Assembly: GCF_011397635.1 (NCBI RefSeq)
Contig: NC_064755.1
Span: 37,492,059-37,556,058, forward strand
Length of the DNA: 64,000 bases
Source: Epinephelus fuscoguttatus
Lineage: Eukaryota; Chordata; Actinopteri; Perciformes; Serranidae
Direction: 5' to 3'
This document shows positions 31,904-41,587 of this stretch, in pieces (the first letter of the stretch is position 1; each line of letters opens with the position of its first letter). A program made the position numbers and the translations under genes. Under the pieces are notes generated by a model. The model had not been told where the DNA came from, did not search any database, and saw only the letters and a program-made list of their open reading frames with translations.

Positions 31904-32679
31904 ATGGCTGCCTCCATGGTGAGGTCCTGCCGCTATGTATCCTGTGTTGTGCTCAGGCGACCGGGTCTTTACCTCACACTCAGGTCTAACTTTCACTGTT
32001 CCTCCTCTGCACATAGCGGACTGCTGTTTTCTCTCAATAAACGCGGTATTCTGAAGGACTCTTTCCCAGAGAACGCAGCGCAGGACCGGCTCCCCAAGCT
32101 GCTCCAGTCCGGTGCTCAGACTGTGTACTGCGGCTTTGACCCCACGGCCGACAGCCTCCATGTGGGCAACCTGCTCGCCCTCATCGGCCTGCTGCACTTC
32201 CGAAGCGCCGGGCACCATGTCCTGGCTGTACTCGGAGGGGCCACGGCGCAGATCGGAGACCCGAGCGGCAAAACACACGAGAGGGAGCGGATGTCCGCGG
32301 ACGCCGTGGAGGCAAACACCCGCAGCATCCAGGAGAGCATCCAGAGGATTTTCACCAACCACGAGCTGCTGTTTCACGACAGCTCCAGGAAGCTGGGCAC
32401 CGTGACGGTACTGAACAACCTGAGCTGGTACAAGGACTGGGGCGTGGTGGCGTTTCTGTCGGAGGCCGGAAGGCACTTCAGGATGGGCACCATGCTCAGC
32501 CGCCACAGCGTGCAGTCCAGGCTGAGGAGCGCAGACGGTATGAGCCTGACAGAGTTCACCTACCAGGTGTTCCAAGCTTATGACTTCCACCACCTCAACC
32601 AAATATACGGCTGCAAGATTCAGCTCGGGGGCACCGACCAGCTGGGCAATTTGATGTCTGGCCATGATTACATTCACAA
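31904..32679 (+). CDS. yars2: yars2 coding exon 1 (transit peptide and catalytic domain)
   Basis: It encodes residues 1-258 plus two bases, ending in SGHDYIHK. It is a single large GC-rich exon, as in other vertebrate YARS2 genes. The donor is CACAA|GTAAAT. Without splicing, the next codon would be a stop (TAA), so correct removal of intron 1 is required. A long open frame on the opposite strand (31844-32677) is a composition shadow. Confidence 0.95.
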
Positions 32680-33672
32680 GTAAATGTCCATCCTGTTTAT
32701 ATGCAGTTCAGCAGGTTATTACAGCAGCAGTGTCTCCTGTTTAGTATCATCAGAGAGCATTGTTCCGAACCCCAATGACAAATCTGTCAATTTAACATAT
32801 AAGTGATCCTTGGTGATTTTGTACACACCAACAAATATAACCAAAGATTGTGTTTGAATTCTCAGAAGCCACTCTTCAATTCGGCATACACACCAACCTG
32901 CCAAACTTTTATTCTTCCTTTTTAAACACATGTCAACAGTTGGCAAACGCACATCGATTCCTCCTTTGTAGACACCTGTCAAATTCTAGCCACCAAGAAG
33001 ACACCATTTTAGGCCTTATAAAAAATGATCACAAAGAGACACAAAATGACTACAAAGAGGTACAAAAGTCTGCAAAGAGACAAAAAATATTGACAAAAAC
33101 GTGCAAAACCACTACAAAGAGACACAAAATGGCTACATAGAGAGAAAAAACAGCCATAGAGACACAATTTGACTACAAAGAGACATATTATAACTACAGA
33201 GACAAAAAACAACCACAAAGAGACACAAAATGAGTCAAAGAGACACAAATCAACCACAAAGAGACATATTATGACGACAAAGAGACACAAAATGACTCAG
33301 AGACACAAATCAACCACAAAGAGACATATTATGATGACAAAGAGACAAAAACAACCACAAAGGGACACAAAATGACTCAGAGAGACACAAATCAACCACA
33401 AAAAGACATATTATGACAAAAAAGAGACACAAAATGACTCAAAGAGACACAAATCAACCACAAAGAGACAAAAACAACTACAAAGAGACACAAAATGACT
33501 CAAGGAGATAAAAAAAAAACCCACAAAGACACACAATTTGACTACAAACAGACAAAAAACAACCACAAGGAGACATATTATGACTACAAAGAGACAAACA
33601 AACCACAAAGAGATGCTGAAGTATCTCGTCTCCTTGTTCAGGAAAAAAAATTACCACAAAAAAAAAATACCA

Positions 33673-33703
<31 letters not shown>

Positions 33704-36700
33704 CAGAAAAAAACCCCTCGAAAAACAGAAGTAAAAAACCCTTGAAAAACAGAAAAAAACCTCAAAAAACAGAGAAAAAATTACTCAGAAAAACAGAAAA
33801 AAATACACCAAAAAACAGAAAAAAACCCACCAAAAAACAGAAAAAAATACACAAAAAACAGAAAAATAAATGAATCACTCAGAAAAACAGAAAAAAACCC
33901 TTGAAAAACAGAAAAAATACCCCGAAAACCAGAAAAAATACACCAAAAAAAAACCCAGAAAAAAAATACACCAAAAAAACAGAAAAATAAATGAATCACT
34001 CAGAAAAACAGAAAAAAAACCTTGAAAAACAGAAAAAAAACTTTGAAAAACAGAAAAAACCCTCGAAAAACAGAGGAAAAAATACTCAGAAAAACAGAAA
34101 AAAATACACCAAAAAACAGAAAAAATACACCAAAAAAACAGAAAAATAAATGAATCACTCAGAAAAACAGAAAAAAAACCTTGAAAAACAGAAAAAACCC
34201 TCGAAAAACAGTGGAAAAAATACTCAGAAAAACATAAAAAAATACACCAAAAAACAGAAAAAATACACCAAAAAAACAGAAAAATAAATGAATCACTCAG
34301 AAAAACAGAAAAAAATACACAAAAAACAGAAAAATAAATAAATGACTCAGAACAACAGAAAAAATTACTCAGAAAAACAGGGCTGTTTTTATTTGTCAAG
34401 TGAATGCAATACACTTCTGTAGGAAACGCCTCCTAAATGAAACAGTCCAGCATGTTATTTTCATGGCCTAGGGAAGTTCAATTAATATTAGTGAACATGA
34501 GCCACTCTTTCTCACAGCTGGTTGCACAAAACATCTTAAGTTAAGATTTACCTTAAAGTTTCCTCAAAATAAAATGGGTTGCACAAAACACTTTTTAAGT
34601 TTTCTCCTTAAGGTTTCCTTAAAATGTTGAATTAAGTATTTTCTCCTTGGCTTGGTCTTAAACTTAATGAATCCCGAGACCGTTGCACAAAGGACCTTAA
34701 CAACCAAAGCAAGATTAAATAAAAACAAAAAAAACCTAAGGTACCTCTGACTCCATCTTAACTGCAACATGATTGAGTTTATGGTGAAAATGAAAAACAC
34801 TAACACACCCTGAGAAGAACCAGATGGATATGCTTTTGATTTTACACTTTAGATTTCACTTTCTTCTTAAAAACATTTTCTGTTTTCTGGTATTCTGGGA
34901 TCAAATTGAATCTGTAGTTTGTGCTTTCTGTGATTATATTCCTCCAGAACTATAATCTCTTCCTTCTCTGACCAATATGGTTTTCATGTCTTCTTTTCTT
35001 CTGCCATATGTTCTTTGTGAGGCGAAAACAGGCATCACGAGTGAGTCCAAGTAAACAAACAGTCTCCATGGAAACTTTTACCACTGTGAGATCTCTTTCA
35101 ACGCAGTAAATGAGTTAATATTTAGGAAATCTTTTAAGGGATTCTGGGCAGCTGTGGAAGTCCCTCGGCTAAGGAGAAATTAAGCCATAAGTGTCTACTT
35201 AAGGAGAAAACTTAAGGTGTTTTGTGCAACTGGTTCTTGTGAGCTTTATTCTATTGTCGTGTTCTCAGTTCTGAAACAGAAAATATACCATATAAACCAA
35301 ATCGTAATGTTTGTTTACATGAACTTCCGAGTAGAAAACTCTGTGTCACAAACATAAAATGAAACGGCGCTGTGCAAACGCTGCCTCAGGTGGTTAATTT
35401 TAAGCCACCTAAAAACAGGCCCAACCTTAAAAATCAATATCAGTGTATGCACAAACTACATTTAGAATATTTTCACTGCTTTACCTTACCGTCAGACAGC
35501 ACCTCCCGAAGAGGAACTAAGGCCATTATCTCAACCTTGTTTAACTATACATCTTTAAATGTTACAGTTATGGCTGAATGACAATATGTCCATAATTCAA
35601 ATCACTTGCCAGTTGTCTACCTGTATGATTGTTGTTAGCATGATGTTTAATATTTCAGTCATTCAGACCCAAACATCCTCCTTGGTGCTCTCAGTGTCAT
35701 CTGTTACATATTTCCTAATCCATTGTTTACGGATGGCTTCAGACTTTATACTTGATTGATGACATCACAGATTTGACTTTTAGCACCTTAGTTTTTGGAT
35801 TTTGGATAGAGTCGTTCATGAGATACATGGATGAATATTGTCGGATTGTCGTACACCATAAGAATAAGGAATGAATTTTGTAAATGGGCTTGGTTCCCCA
35901 TTACGATTATATCATCCCCATTTGAGTCCACTGAATGTTAAATTATTGCCACACCTTATGGTTAGGCTAAGCATGTAAAAAAGCGCTAGTGTGGTGGAGC
36001 ATTCCACTCACAGGTTTTAAGATACCTACTCCAGACATGCAGCACGTGGTTAATTAAACCTGATTCCTCTGCAGAGTGAGCGGTGAGGAGGTGTACGGCC
36101 TGACCATCCCGCTGGTGACCAGCTCTGTCGGGGACAAGCTGGGGAAGACAGCAGGCAACGCAGTGTGGCTCAACAGAGACAAGACGTCTCCCTTTGAACT
36201 CTACCAGTTCTTCCTCAGGCAGCCTGACTCCAGCATAGAAGGGTACGTGAAGATGAAGCCTGATGATCGGTTCTGATTATAAAGAAGTGATGAACAGTGA
36301 AAACATCTGAAAGCATCTCATAAATGGTTGCTTGTTCACGCATTGCCTCATCTGGCTCTTGATGTAGGTATTCTGTGCGCTGTAGGAGGCTGAGGTATAT
36401 TGTGTGGTCTTTTCACAGGTACCTGAAGCTGTTCACCTTCCTGCCTCTGGCGGAGGTGGAGAGTCTGATGGAGCAGCAGAGAGCAGATCCAAGTAAACGC
36501 CTCGCACATAAACGACTGGCTGCGGAGGTGACCAAACTGGTGCACGGAAAAGACGGCCTGGAGACTGCAAAGAGGTCAGAACATCCTGCATGTCTTCATA
36601 CTGTATGCACTGTATGTACTGTACTCATACTGTATCTAATGCTCCTTTATTAAATATAATAACAGTCTTTACGTGTTATGTTTTTTGGGTTAAAGGCAGC

Positions 36701-38831
36701 AGGAATTAAATCAGTTCAAGAATAAATGAGTGTAACTGAGAAAGGAACTCCACTGGTCACTGTTCCGTAGTAACCTCTCACCTCCTTGTAGCAAGGATAA
36801 TCAACCTTCTCAGATAAGAAGAGTCATATCATATATTACTGTTGCAGATGTACCAACGCGCTGTACAACAGCAGCGTGCACGCCTTGGAGGAAATGAGTG
36901 ATGAGGAGCTTCAGGAGCTCTTCAGAGAGGCCCCCTTCCACGAGCTGCTGTTGGAGCCAGGTACCACTGTGATAGACGCCTGCCGCAAAGCCAACGCCAT
37001 CCCAGAGGGTCCCAGAGGGTAGGTCCTCCTGGTTATGTCATCAGTCAGTAAGGTTAACATCTGCATTAGAGGATACGCTGCTAACTGTGGATGGAAGCCA
37101 AAGATTGTGCTGTTGAGAAAACGTCGTCTTAAATCAATTCAGTTTTAATTTTGGGGTGATTTTGGTTGAATTCTACAACATGCAGCACAGCGCTTTGTTC
37201 ACAGCTGCAGCAGCAAAGCGTTTTGAATTTGCTGCACAAACTCTGATTTGTGCCTCTGGCTGGATTCTTCCTCCAGGGTAAACATCACCAATATTTGACA
37301 AGAAATTAAACTACATTACCCGAGAGTGCTTATATGAACATTAAAGGGCCAGTCCACTCAAACTAAGAAAACAGATTTTCCCCTTACCATCAGGTGTATT
37401 AATGGGATAGTGCACCCAAAAATGAATATTCAGCCATTATCTACTCACCCATATGTCGAGGGAGGCTCTGGTGAAGTTTTAGAGTCCTCACATCACTTGC
37501 GGAGATCCCACAAGAGAGGGGGTAGCAACACAACTCCACCTAATGGAGGCTGACGGCGCCCCAGATTCAAACGTCCAAAAACACATAATTGAAACCACAA
37601 AATATCTCCATACTGCTCGTCCGTAGTGATCCAAGTGTCCTGGCTACAGGCCACAATGAGGCTAAAAACAGAGTTCAAATGACGTTTTTCCAAACAACTT
37701 TTTATGTCGGGGCTTCAGGACACTTGGATCACTACGGATGAGCAGTATGGAGATATTCTGTGGTTTCAATTCTGTGTTTTTGGACGTTTGAATCTGGGGC
37801 GCCGTCAGCCTCCATTAGCTGGAGTTGTGTTGCTACCCCCTCTCCCCTTGGATCTCCACAAGGGATGTGAGGACTCTGAAACTTCACCAGAGCCTCCCTC
37901 GGCATGAGGGTGAGTAGATAATGGCTGAATTTTCATTTTTGGGTGCACAGTCCCTTTAACCAGGGATTGGAGCAGTGGCACTAATCTGGGCAAAAACACG
38001 CACACACACACACACACACAAAACTTTTCAGTGCATGTTCGTGTAGAGCTGCGACTGATGATTGCTTTCATTATTAATTTATGTAAGTTGTTTTTAGATT
38101 AACTATTTCTTCAATAAAACATCAGACAAATTAAAAGAACTCCTTCACACAAAGTTCCAGATACCCAGAGTGATGTTTTCAAATTGCTTGATTTGTTGGA
38201 CCAACAATTCTATATTTCTTTATTTCGTCAGGAGTGACGTTGTCTTGTATTCTGCTCATCTGCTCTTTTCTGATCACATGTAGAGCTAAGTCTCTGTCTA
38301 CCTATCTGCTTGTGTGTCTGTGTGTTACAGCAGATAAATATGTAGAATGAATATGTAATTTGAAAAACACAATAACAAGTAGCAGTTATGAGGAAAATAG
38401 ACCAGATGGTGAAACTGTCGGCGCTGAAGCGATAGTTTCGGCTCGCTGGGAAGCCAACACAGTTCTATGGCTGCCTTCAGGGCACTCCTGTCCAAACCTG
38501 ACGTTCTCACTCACTCTCTGGCACTGAAATTTGGCACAGAATGATTTAACATGAGTTAGTGCTCAGTAATACTGACATAATTCGATCGGTACACTTAATC
38601 CTTTAACTGCTATTTCAGACAGGTAATGAAGGAAACCTTGTACTAAACTAACTTAAAATGTTTGTGTGCAGGTATCAGATGGTTTCGAAGGGAGCCGTGT
38701 GGATCAACCACAGTCGGACAGACAAACCAGAGCAGGTTCTGATCCCCAAACTCCACATCCTATCGAATGGACTCACCTTGCTCAGAGTGGGAAAGAGGAA
38801 CTTCTACATCATCAAGTGGCTCAGCCTCTGA
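31904..38831 (+). CDS. yars2: Mitochondrial tyrosyl-tRNA synthetase (spliced, five coding exons)
   Basis: The CDS joins 31904-32679, 36075-36242, 36419-36574, 36848-37018 and 38672-38831: 1431 nt, 476 aa, against 477 in human YARS2. This class I synthetase attaches tyrosine to mitochondrial tRNA-Tyr in the matrix. In order: a basic, Ser/Arg-rich N-terminus suited to mitochondrial import (about 1-40), a Rossmann catalytic domain with HIGH-type motif HVGN (86-89) after [11 protein letters not shown], and [11 protein letters not shown] of the tyrosine site. Then come the KMSKS-type loop KLGKT (280-284), an anticodon-binding region with [12 protein letters not shown], and a C-terminal S4-like RNA-binding domain ending FYIIKWLSL. 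The ATG at 31904 is chosen because it opens the transit peptide; an in-frame GTG codon farther upstream is not a credible start. The last KMSKS residue is Thr rather than the usual Ser. All junctions keep phase with GT-AG borders. Confidence 0.97.
33020..33620 (+). repeat. Tandem array of (ACAAAGAGAC)-based units
   Basis: About 600 bp are built from variants of 'cacaaagagac', 'acaaaatgact', 'acaaatcaacc' and 'atattatgac', each about 10-11 bp, arranged in larger units of about 50-70 bp. The + strand is almost devoid of T apart from the 'atattatga' and 'aatgactc' words. The array drifts from diverged copies at the left to better-kept copies near 33200-33480. Confidence 0.85.
33655..34380 (+). 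repeat. A-rich minisatellite (AAAACAGAAAAA units)
   Basis: A run of 'aaaaacagaaaaaa' units with spacers such as 'ccctcg', 'ccttg', 'tacacc', 'tactcag' and 'taaatgaatcactc'. A block of about 120-130 bp containing 'aataaatgaatcactcag' repeats at about 33863, 33985, 34144 and 34283, giving a higher-order period of about 120-160 bp. A (CA)n tract at 33672-33694 lies at its left edge. Open frames through it on the minus strand (F/S/V-rich) are artefacts of composition. Confidence 0.85.
34515..35236. mobile_element. TIR element, 'GTTGCACAAAACA' family
   Basis: The left end 'agctggttgcacaaaacatc' plus 'ttaag' pairs with the right end 'cttaaggtg' plus 'ttttgtgcaactggttc', a TIR of about 25 bp with few mismatches. 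Internal copies of 'gttgcacaaa' occur at about 34576 and 34682. No transposase is encoded. Elements with these ends are common in fish introns. Confidence 0.7.
36075..36242 (+). CDS. yars2: yars2 coding exon 2 (KMSKS-type loop)
   Basis: It encodes residues 259 (shared) to 314 plus two bases: [17 protein letters not shown], then [20 protein letters not shown] and [17 protein letters not shown] corresponds to the KMSKS signature that stabilises the tyrosyl-adenylate transition state. The acceptor is CTGCAG|AG and the donor GAAGG|GTACGT. Confidence 0.95.
36419..36574 (+). CDS. yars2: yars2 coding exon 3
   Basis: It continues with [18 protein letters not shown], then [19 protein letters not shown] and [15 protein letters not shown]. 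This is the helical anticodon-recognition region that follows the catalytic core. The acceptor is TTCACAG|GT and the donor AAGAG|GTCAGA. Confidence 0.95.
36848..37018 (+). CDS. yars2: yars2 coding exon 4
   Basis: It encodes [20 protein letters not shown], then [19 protein letters not shown] and [15 protein letters not shown]. The exon ends in a perfect 10-bp tandem ('cccagagggt' twice, 37001-37020), so GT occurs at two equivalent positions. The downstream one, GTAGGT, is used because it restores the conserved IPEGPRGY text. Confidence 0.95.
37019..38671 (+). other. yars2: yars2 intron 4
   Basis: A GT-AG intron holding the foldback element (37399-37959), a (CA)n tract (about 37997-38022) and, at 38047-38120, a hAT-type fragment ('agctgcgactgatgattg' with 'tcattat'). 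No other feature is seen. Confidence 0.8.
37399..37959. mobile_element. Foldback MITE, copy 4 of 4 (most symmetrical)
   Basis: The ends are TTAATGGGATAGTGCACCC and GGGTGCACAGTCCCTTTAA. Two arms of about 240 bp are inverted copies, and a short central stretch near 37640-37700 separates them, so the element could fold into one very long hairpin. It lies in yars2 intron 4. A separate repeat piece 'aaagggccagtccactc' lies just upstream at about 37343. Confidence 0.8.
38672..38831 (+). CDS. yars2: yars2 coding exon 5 (S4-like domain, stop)
   Basis: It encodes [20 protein letters not shown], then [20 protein letters not shown] and [13 protein letters not shown], then TGA at 38829. This is the RNA-binding S4-like tail that contacts the long arm of mitochondrial tRNA-Tyr. 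The acceptor is TGTGCAG|GT. Confidence 0.95.
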
Positions 38832-39037
38832 GGCTGCCTGCTCTCACCAGTTCGAGCTATAACGGACAAAGTGGGAAGGTAGGCGACTACACCTCAGCAG
38901 ATCAGTGAGGAGACGAGGATGGACTGATATTTTGGAACACACTGGGTTGTGAGCGTGGCCTAAACCCTTAATGGTTACCTGTAGTTGTCACATAAATATG
39001 TATATGTACAGATGTGACGTTTATGTAAAGCTATGGT

Positions 39038-39058
39038 ATTAAACAGAGTTTAATATAA
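39038..39058 (+). terminator. yars2: Candidate yars2 polyadenylation signals
   Basis: ATTAAA at 39038-39043 and a weaker AATATAAAG just after it lie about 210 bases past the stop codon, followed by a T/G-containing stretch. They are the first plausible signals after the gene. Confidence 0.5.
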
Positions 39059-39069
39059 AGATTGTTTCC

Positions 39070-40690
39070 TGCTGACTTTGTACCCGGAGATGTCGGACAG
39101 TGGACACTAGGGGGAAGCATTGTCCCAGTCATAGCTGCAGTGCTGCAGGCCGCCACAGCTGCACCACACACCCCGCTGTGACCCCATAGGTAAATAATTG
39201 CTCCCTGTAAAATTAAATTGCATCATTTCTCGCAAACAGGTTATAGTTCTATTTTAAGCAGATCATGTTTTTCCAATTTGACGTGAACACGAGGCCGACA
39301 TGTGTCCTAATGAGGCTGTTGTTTCTGCCTCAGCTGTGGAAGGTGTAAAGTGTACCAGGGAGAAAGGAACAAGCTTTGGATCAACTCCAGCATCGACTTA
39401 TCTTGCTTTTAGTTTATTTTTAGATTCTATAAATTTGGTGTTTCCATTAGGGGAACATTTATTCAAGATTAGCTTTAGATTTTCCCCTCCAGCACAAAGT
39501 TTTCACTGTGGTGTAAATAACTATATTTAACTCTCAGCATGCAGGGCCTCTGCCTGTCACTGTTGGTTTCTTTCTTTTTGGCTTTTTGTTTTTTGCACGT
39601 ACAGACTTCTGAGCGTGGAGATGTGCGTAGCTCTCTCGTCCTCGTACATCTGTTCCTCTCTTTTTCTCCTGGGGGACGGTGGAGATGAGGACAGGGTCTG
39701 GGGTGTGCTGACCTCGACTTACCCCTCTCAGCTCCAGAGAATTGGTGGAAATACCATGTCATAAGGACACACATGTACTCAATGTACAATTTATTTTTTT
39801 TATGTTTTGGCCATAGTTAGATGGAGGGGGTTATATGCCTACTTTTACAGAGGGTCCACACCTTGAAGCATTAGCCTATGTATTTTCAGAAATGTTATCT
39901 CTTTTAAGGTGGAATGTTTACAAGCAATTTCACTTTTAACAGATAATTGTAAATTTCCCCCACAGATTATTTTTTCCAAATCTTACTGCATGTTGTTTTG
40001 GCATCTGCTTATTTGTTTTATTAATGTTATTTTGCACACAAATATGTATTTTTTATTTGTGTATGTGTTGAAGGTGTATGTGGCTCAGATTTTTTTTTAA
40101 TTAAATATATGAAAGGTAAATAGGTGATTTAAATTCAAAACCATCTCAAACTCTACCCTAGGGTTTTGTGTAGTTTTTGATATTAAGATGCATGTTTTAA
40201 AAGTGCAGTAGACATGCCTACCATTTAATATTTAGATTTTAATGCACAGTAATCTTTTTTTTTTTTTGTAATTTGGTAGCTAAAATGTAAAACACATGTA
40301 AAGAAATTAACGAGGCAGCGTCCTGGGAATTGTCCTGTGATTTTTTTTTTTTTTAATCCTTTTATTGATTTCAAAGCATCTTGGCATGGGGCTGCAGTTG
40401 AAAATGGCTAACAAATGACACATTTACATAAGTCTTAATTAATGTGAGTTGTCCTTATAAATAAAATAAATCTAAAAAACATCTAAATCATGGGAACAAA
40501 AATTACAATGCAGCATTTGTGTTTATTTTAAAAAGACAAATAGTTACAATGTGTTTAAATTAATTTGAGGGCATGCAAATTACAGTTATGATTTTGATTT
40601 TTAATATTTTCCTTGTCAAAATAGTCTTAAATTTGAAGAATTTGAGGTTTTGGGTGCAGACGTGCTGGATGTTGCAAGCCTGCTGCAACT
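39070..40690. other. Intergenic DNA between yars2 and cdkn1b
   Basis: No gene was seen. The right part (about 39780-40640) is AT-rich with several T8-T12 tracts. The left part includes a pyrimidine-rich stretch near 39560-39670. No mobile element was recognised. Confidence 0.7.
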
Positions 40691-40699
40691 CCTCCGGTC

Positions 40700-40765
40700 C
40701 ACCTTAAGAGAAGTAGGCGGGCTCAAGCGCTTCGACCAATCAGCGCGCTCCTCCACATTTAAATA
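40700..40765 (+). promoter_or_regulatory. cdkn1b: Likely cdkn1b core promoter
   Basis: A GC-box-like AGGCGGG (about 40715), an inverted-order CCAAT box (CGACCAATCAGCG, CCAAT at 40736-40740) and a TATA-like TTTAAATA (about 40758) lie 380-450 bases before the start codon. An NF-Y-type CCAAT box plus a GC box fits the known promoters of p27 genes. The transcription start was not determined. Confidence 0.5.
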
Positions 40766-40932
40766 GCTCTGTGTGTCAATCATTTTTTCCTCCCCCCGTA
40801 GTCAGGCTCTACTCTCAATCCCAAGTACATCTCTCAATCGCCATATTGGGTACTGAGAAGGTTTGTCCGCCGTTGCTCTCACTACGGGACCAGACTGACA
40901 GAGCGGCTTCACTTCCCGGGCACTTTGTTTTC

Positions 40933-41070
40933 ATGATCCGCGGAGACGACCTCCATCTTCACGACACCGCGGCCGTTACCGTCTCCAGCCCGACGCCTGC
41001 ATGGCATAAGTCGTTGTTGCGCTTGTTTTGGATCTTAGCTCAGCGACGAGGAGATACCCGTTGTTTTTGA
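40933..41070 (+). promoter_or_regulatory. cdkn1b: Upstream ORFs in the cdkn1b leader
   Basis: An ATG at 40933 opens a 45-codon ORF (MIRGDDLHLHDT...) ending at 41070, 76 bases before the cdkn1b start. Inside it, in another frame, lies a minimal ORF ATG-GCA-TAA (41001-41009). Mammalian CDKN1B also has a uORF in its leader that tunes translation through the cell cycle. Sequence homology with that uORF was not tested. The upstream frame is open back to 40771, but the start used depends on the transcription start. Confidence 0.45.
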
Positions 41071-41145
41071 GCGGTGTGTTTTTTCTCGTAGAAAACTGGA
41101 CGCTGCCGGCTGTTTGAAAAATTCTCGCCTTTCTTCGGGGGGAAA

Positions 41146-41587
41146 ATGTCAGATGTTCGACTATCAAACGGGAGCCCGACTCTGGAGCGGACGGACTCCC
41201 GGGTGTCGGAGCACCCGAAGCCGTCAGCTTGCAGGAACCTCTTCGGCTCGGTGGACCACGAAGAGTTAAAGAGGGATTTAAAGGGACACTTGCGGGAGAT
41301 GGAAGAGGCTGCCTCCGCCAAGTGGGACTTCGACTTCGCCAGTCACACGCCGCTGGCTCACGGCAGGCTGGAGTGGGAATTAGTGGATTGTAGAAACGTC
41401 CCGAGCTTCTACAACAGGCAGCCGCGGAGGGAGAAGGGCGTCTGCTCCGCTGGGAATAACAATGTGGATCTAAATGGGAATCATAATTGTGTTGTTGTGG
41501 CTGCGAGCGAAGACACCGACAGGGCGGACGGGCAGATGGAGTGCACGGAGCAGTGCACCGGGCTGAGGAAAAGACCTGCATGTCACG
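41146..41587 (+). CDS. cdkn1b: cdkn1b coding exon 1 (CDI domain)
   Basis: It encodes residues 1-147 plus one base. It begins MSDVRLSNGSPTLER and continues EHPKPSACRNLFGSVDHEEL, nearly identical to other vertebrate p27 proteins. The donor is CACG|GTACTA, phase 1. Reading through the donor gives only seven more codons before a stop. A 201-codon frame on the other strand is a shadow. Confidence 0.96.

Larger units (their letters stand above)
32680..36074 (+). other. yars2: yars2 intron 1
   Basis: A GT-AG intron dominated by repeats: an array of 'cacaaagagacacaaaatga'-type units (33020-33620), an 'aaaaacagaaaaaa'-type array (33655-34380) and a TIR element (34515-35236). The rest (35240-36074) is featureless. 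No coding exon is seen. Confidence 0.8.

Noticed and set aside
31844-32677. 277-codon open frame on the minus strand
   Set aside because: It is the exact antisense of yars2 exon 1. It is open because that exon is GC-rich, and it shows no recognisable domain.
33875-34414. 179-codon F/S/V-rich minus-strand frame resembling a membrane protein
   Set aside because: It lies wholly within the A-rich minisatellite; the hydrophobic look comes from translating T-rich repeats.
40976-41581. 201-codon open frame on the minus strand
   Set aside because: Antisense shadow of cdkn1b exon 1 and leader. Its Arg/Ser/Pro-rich text reflects GC content.
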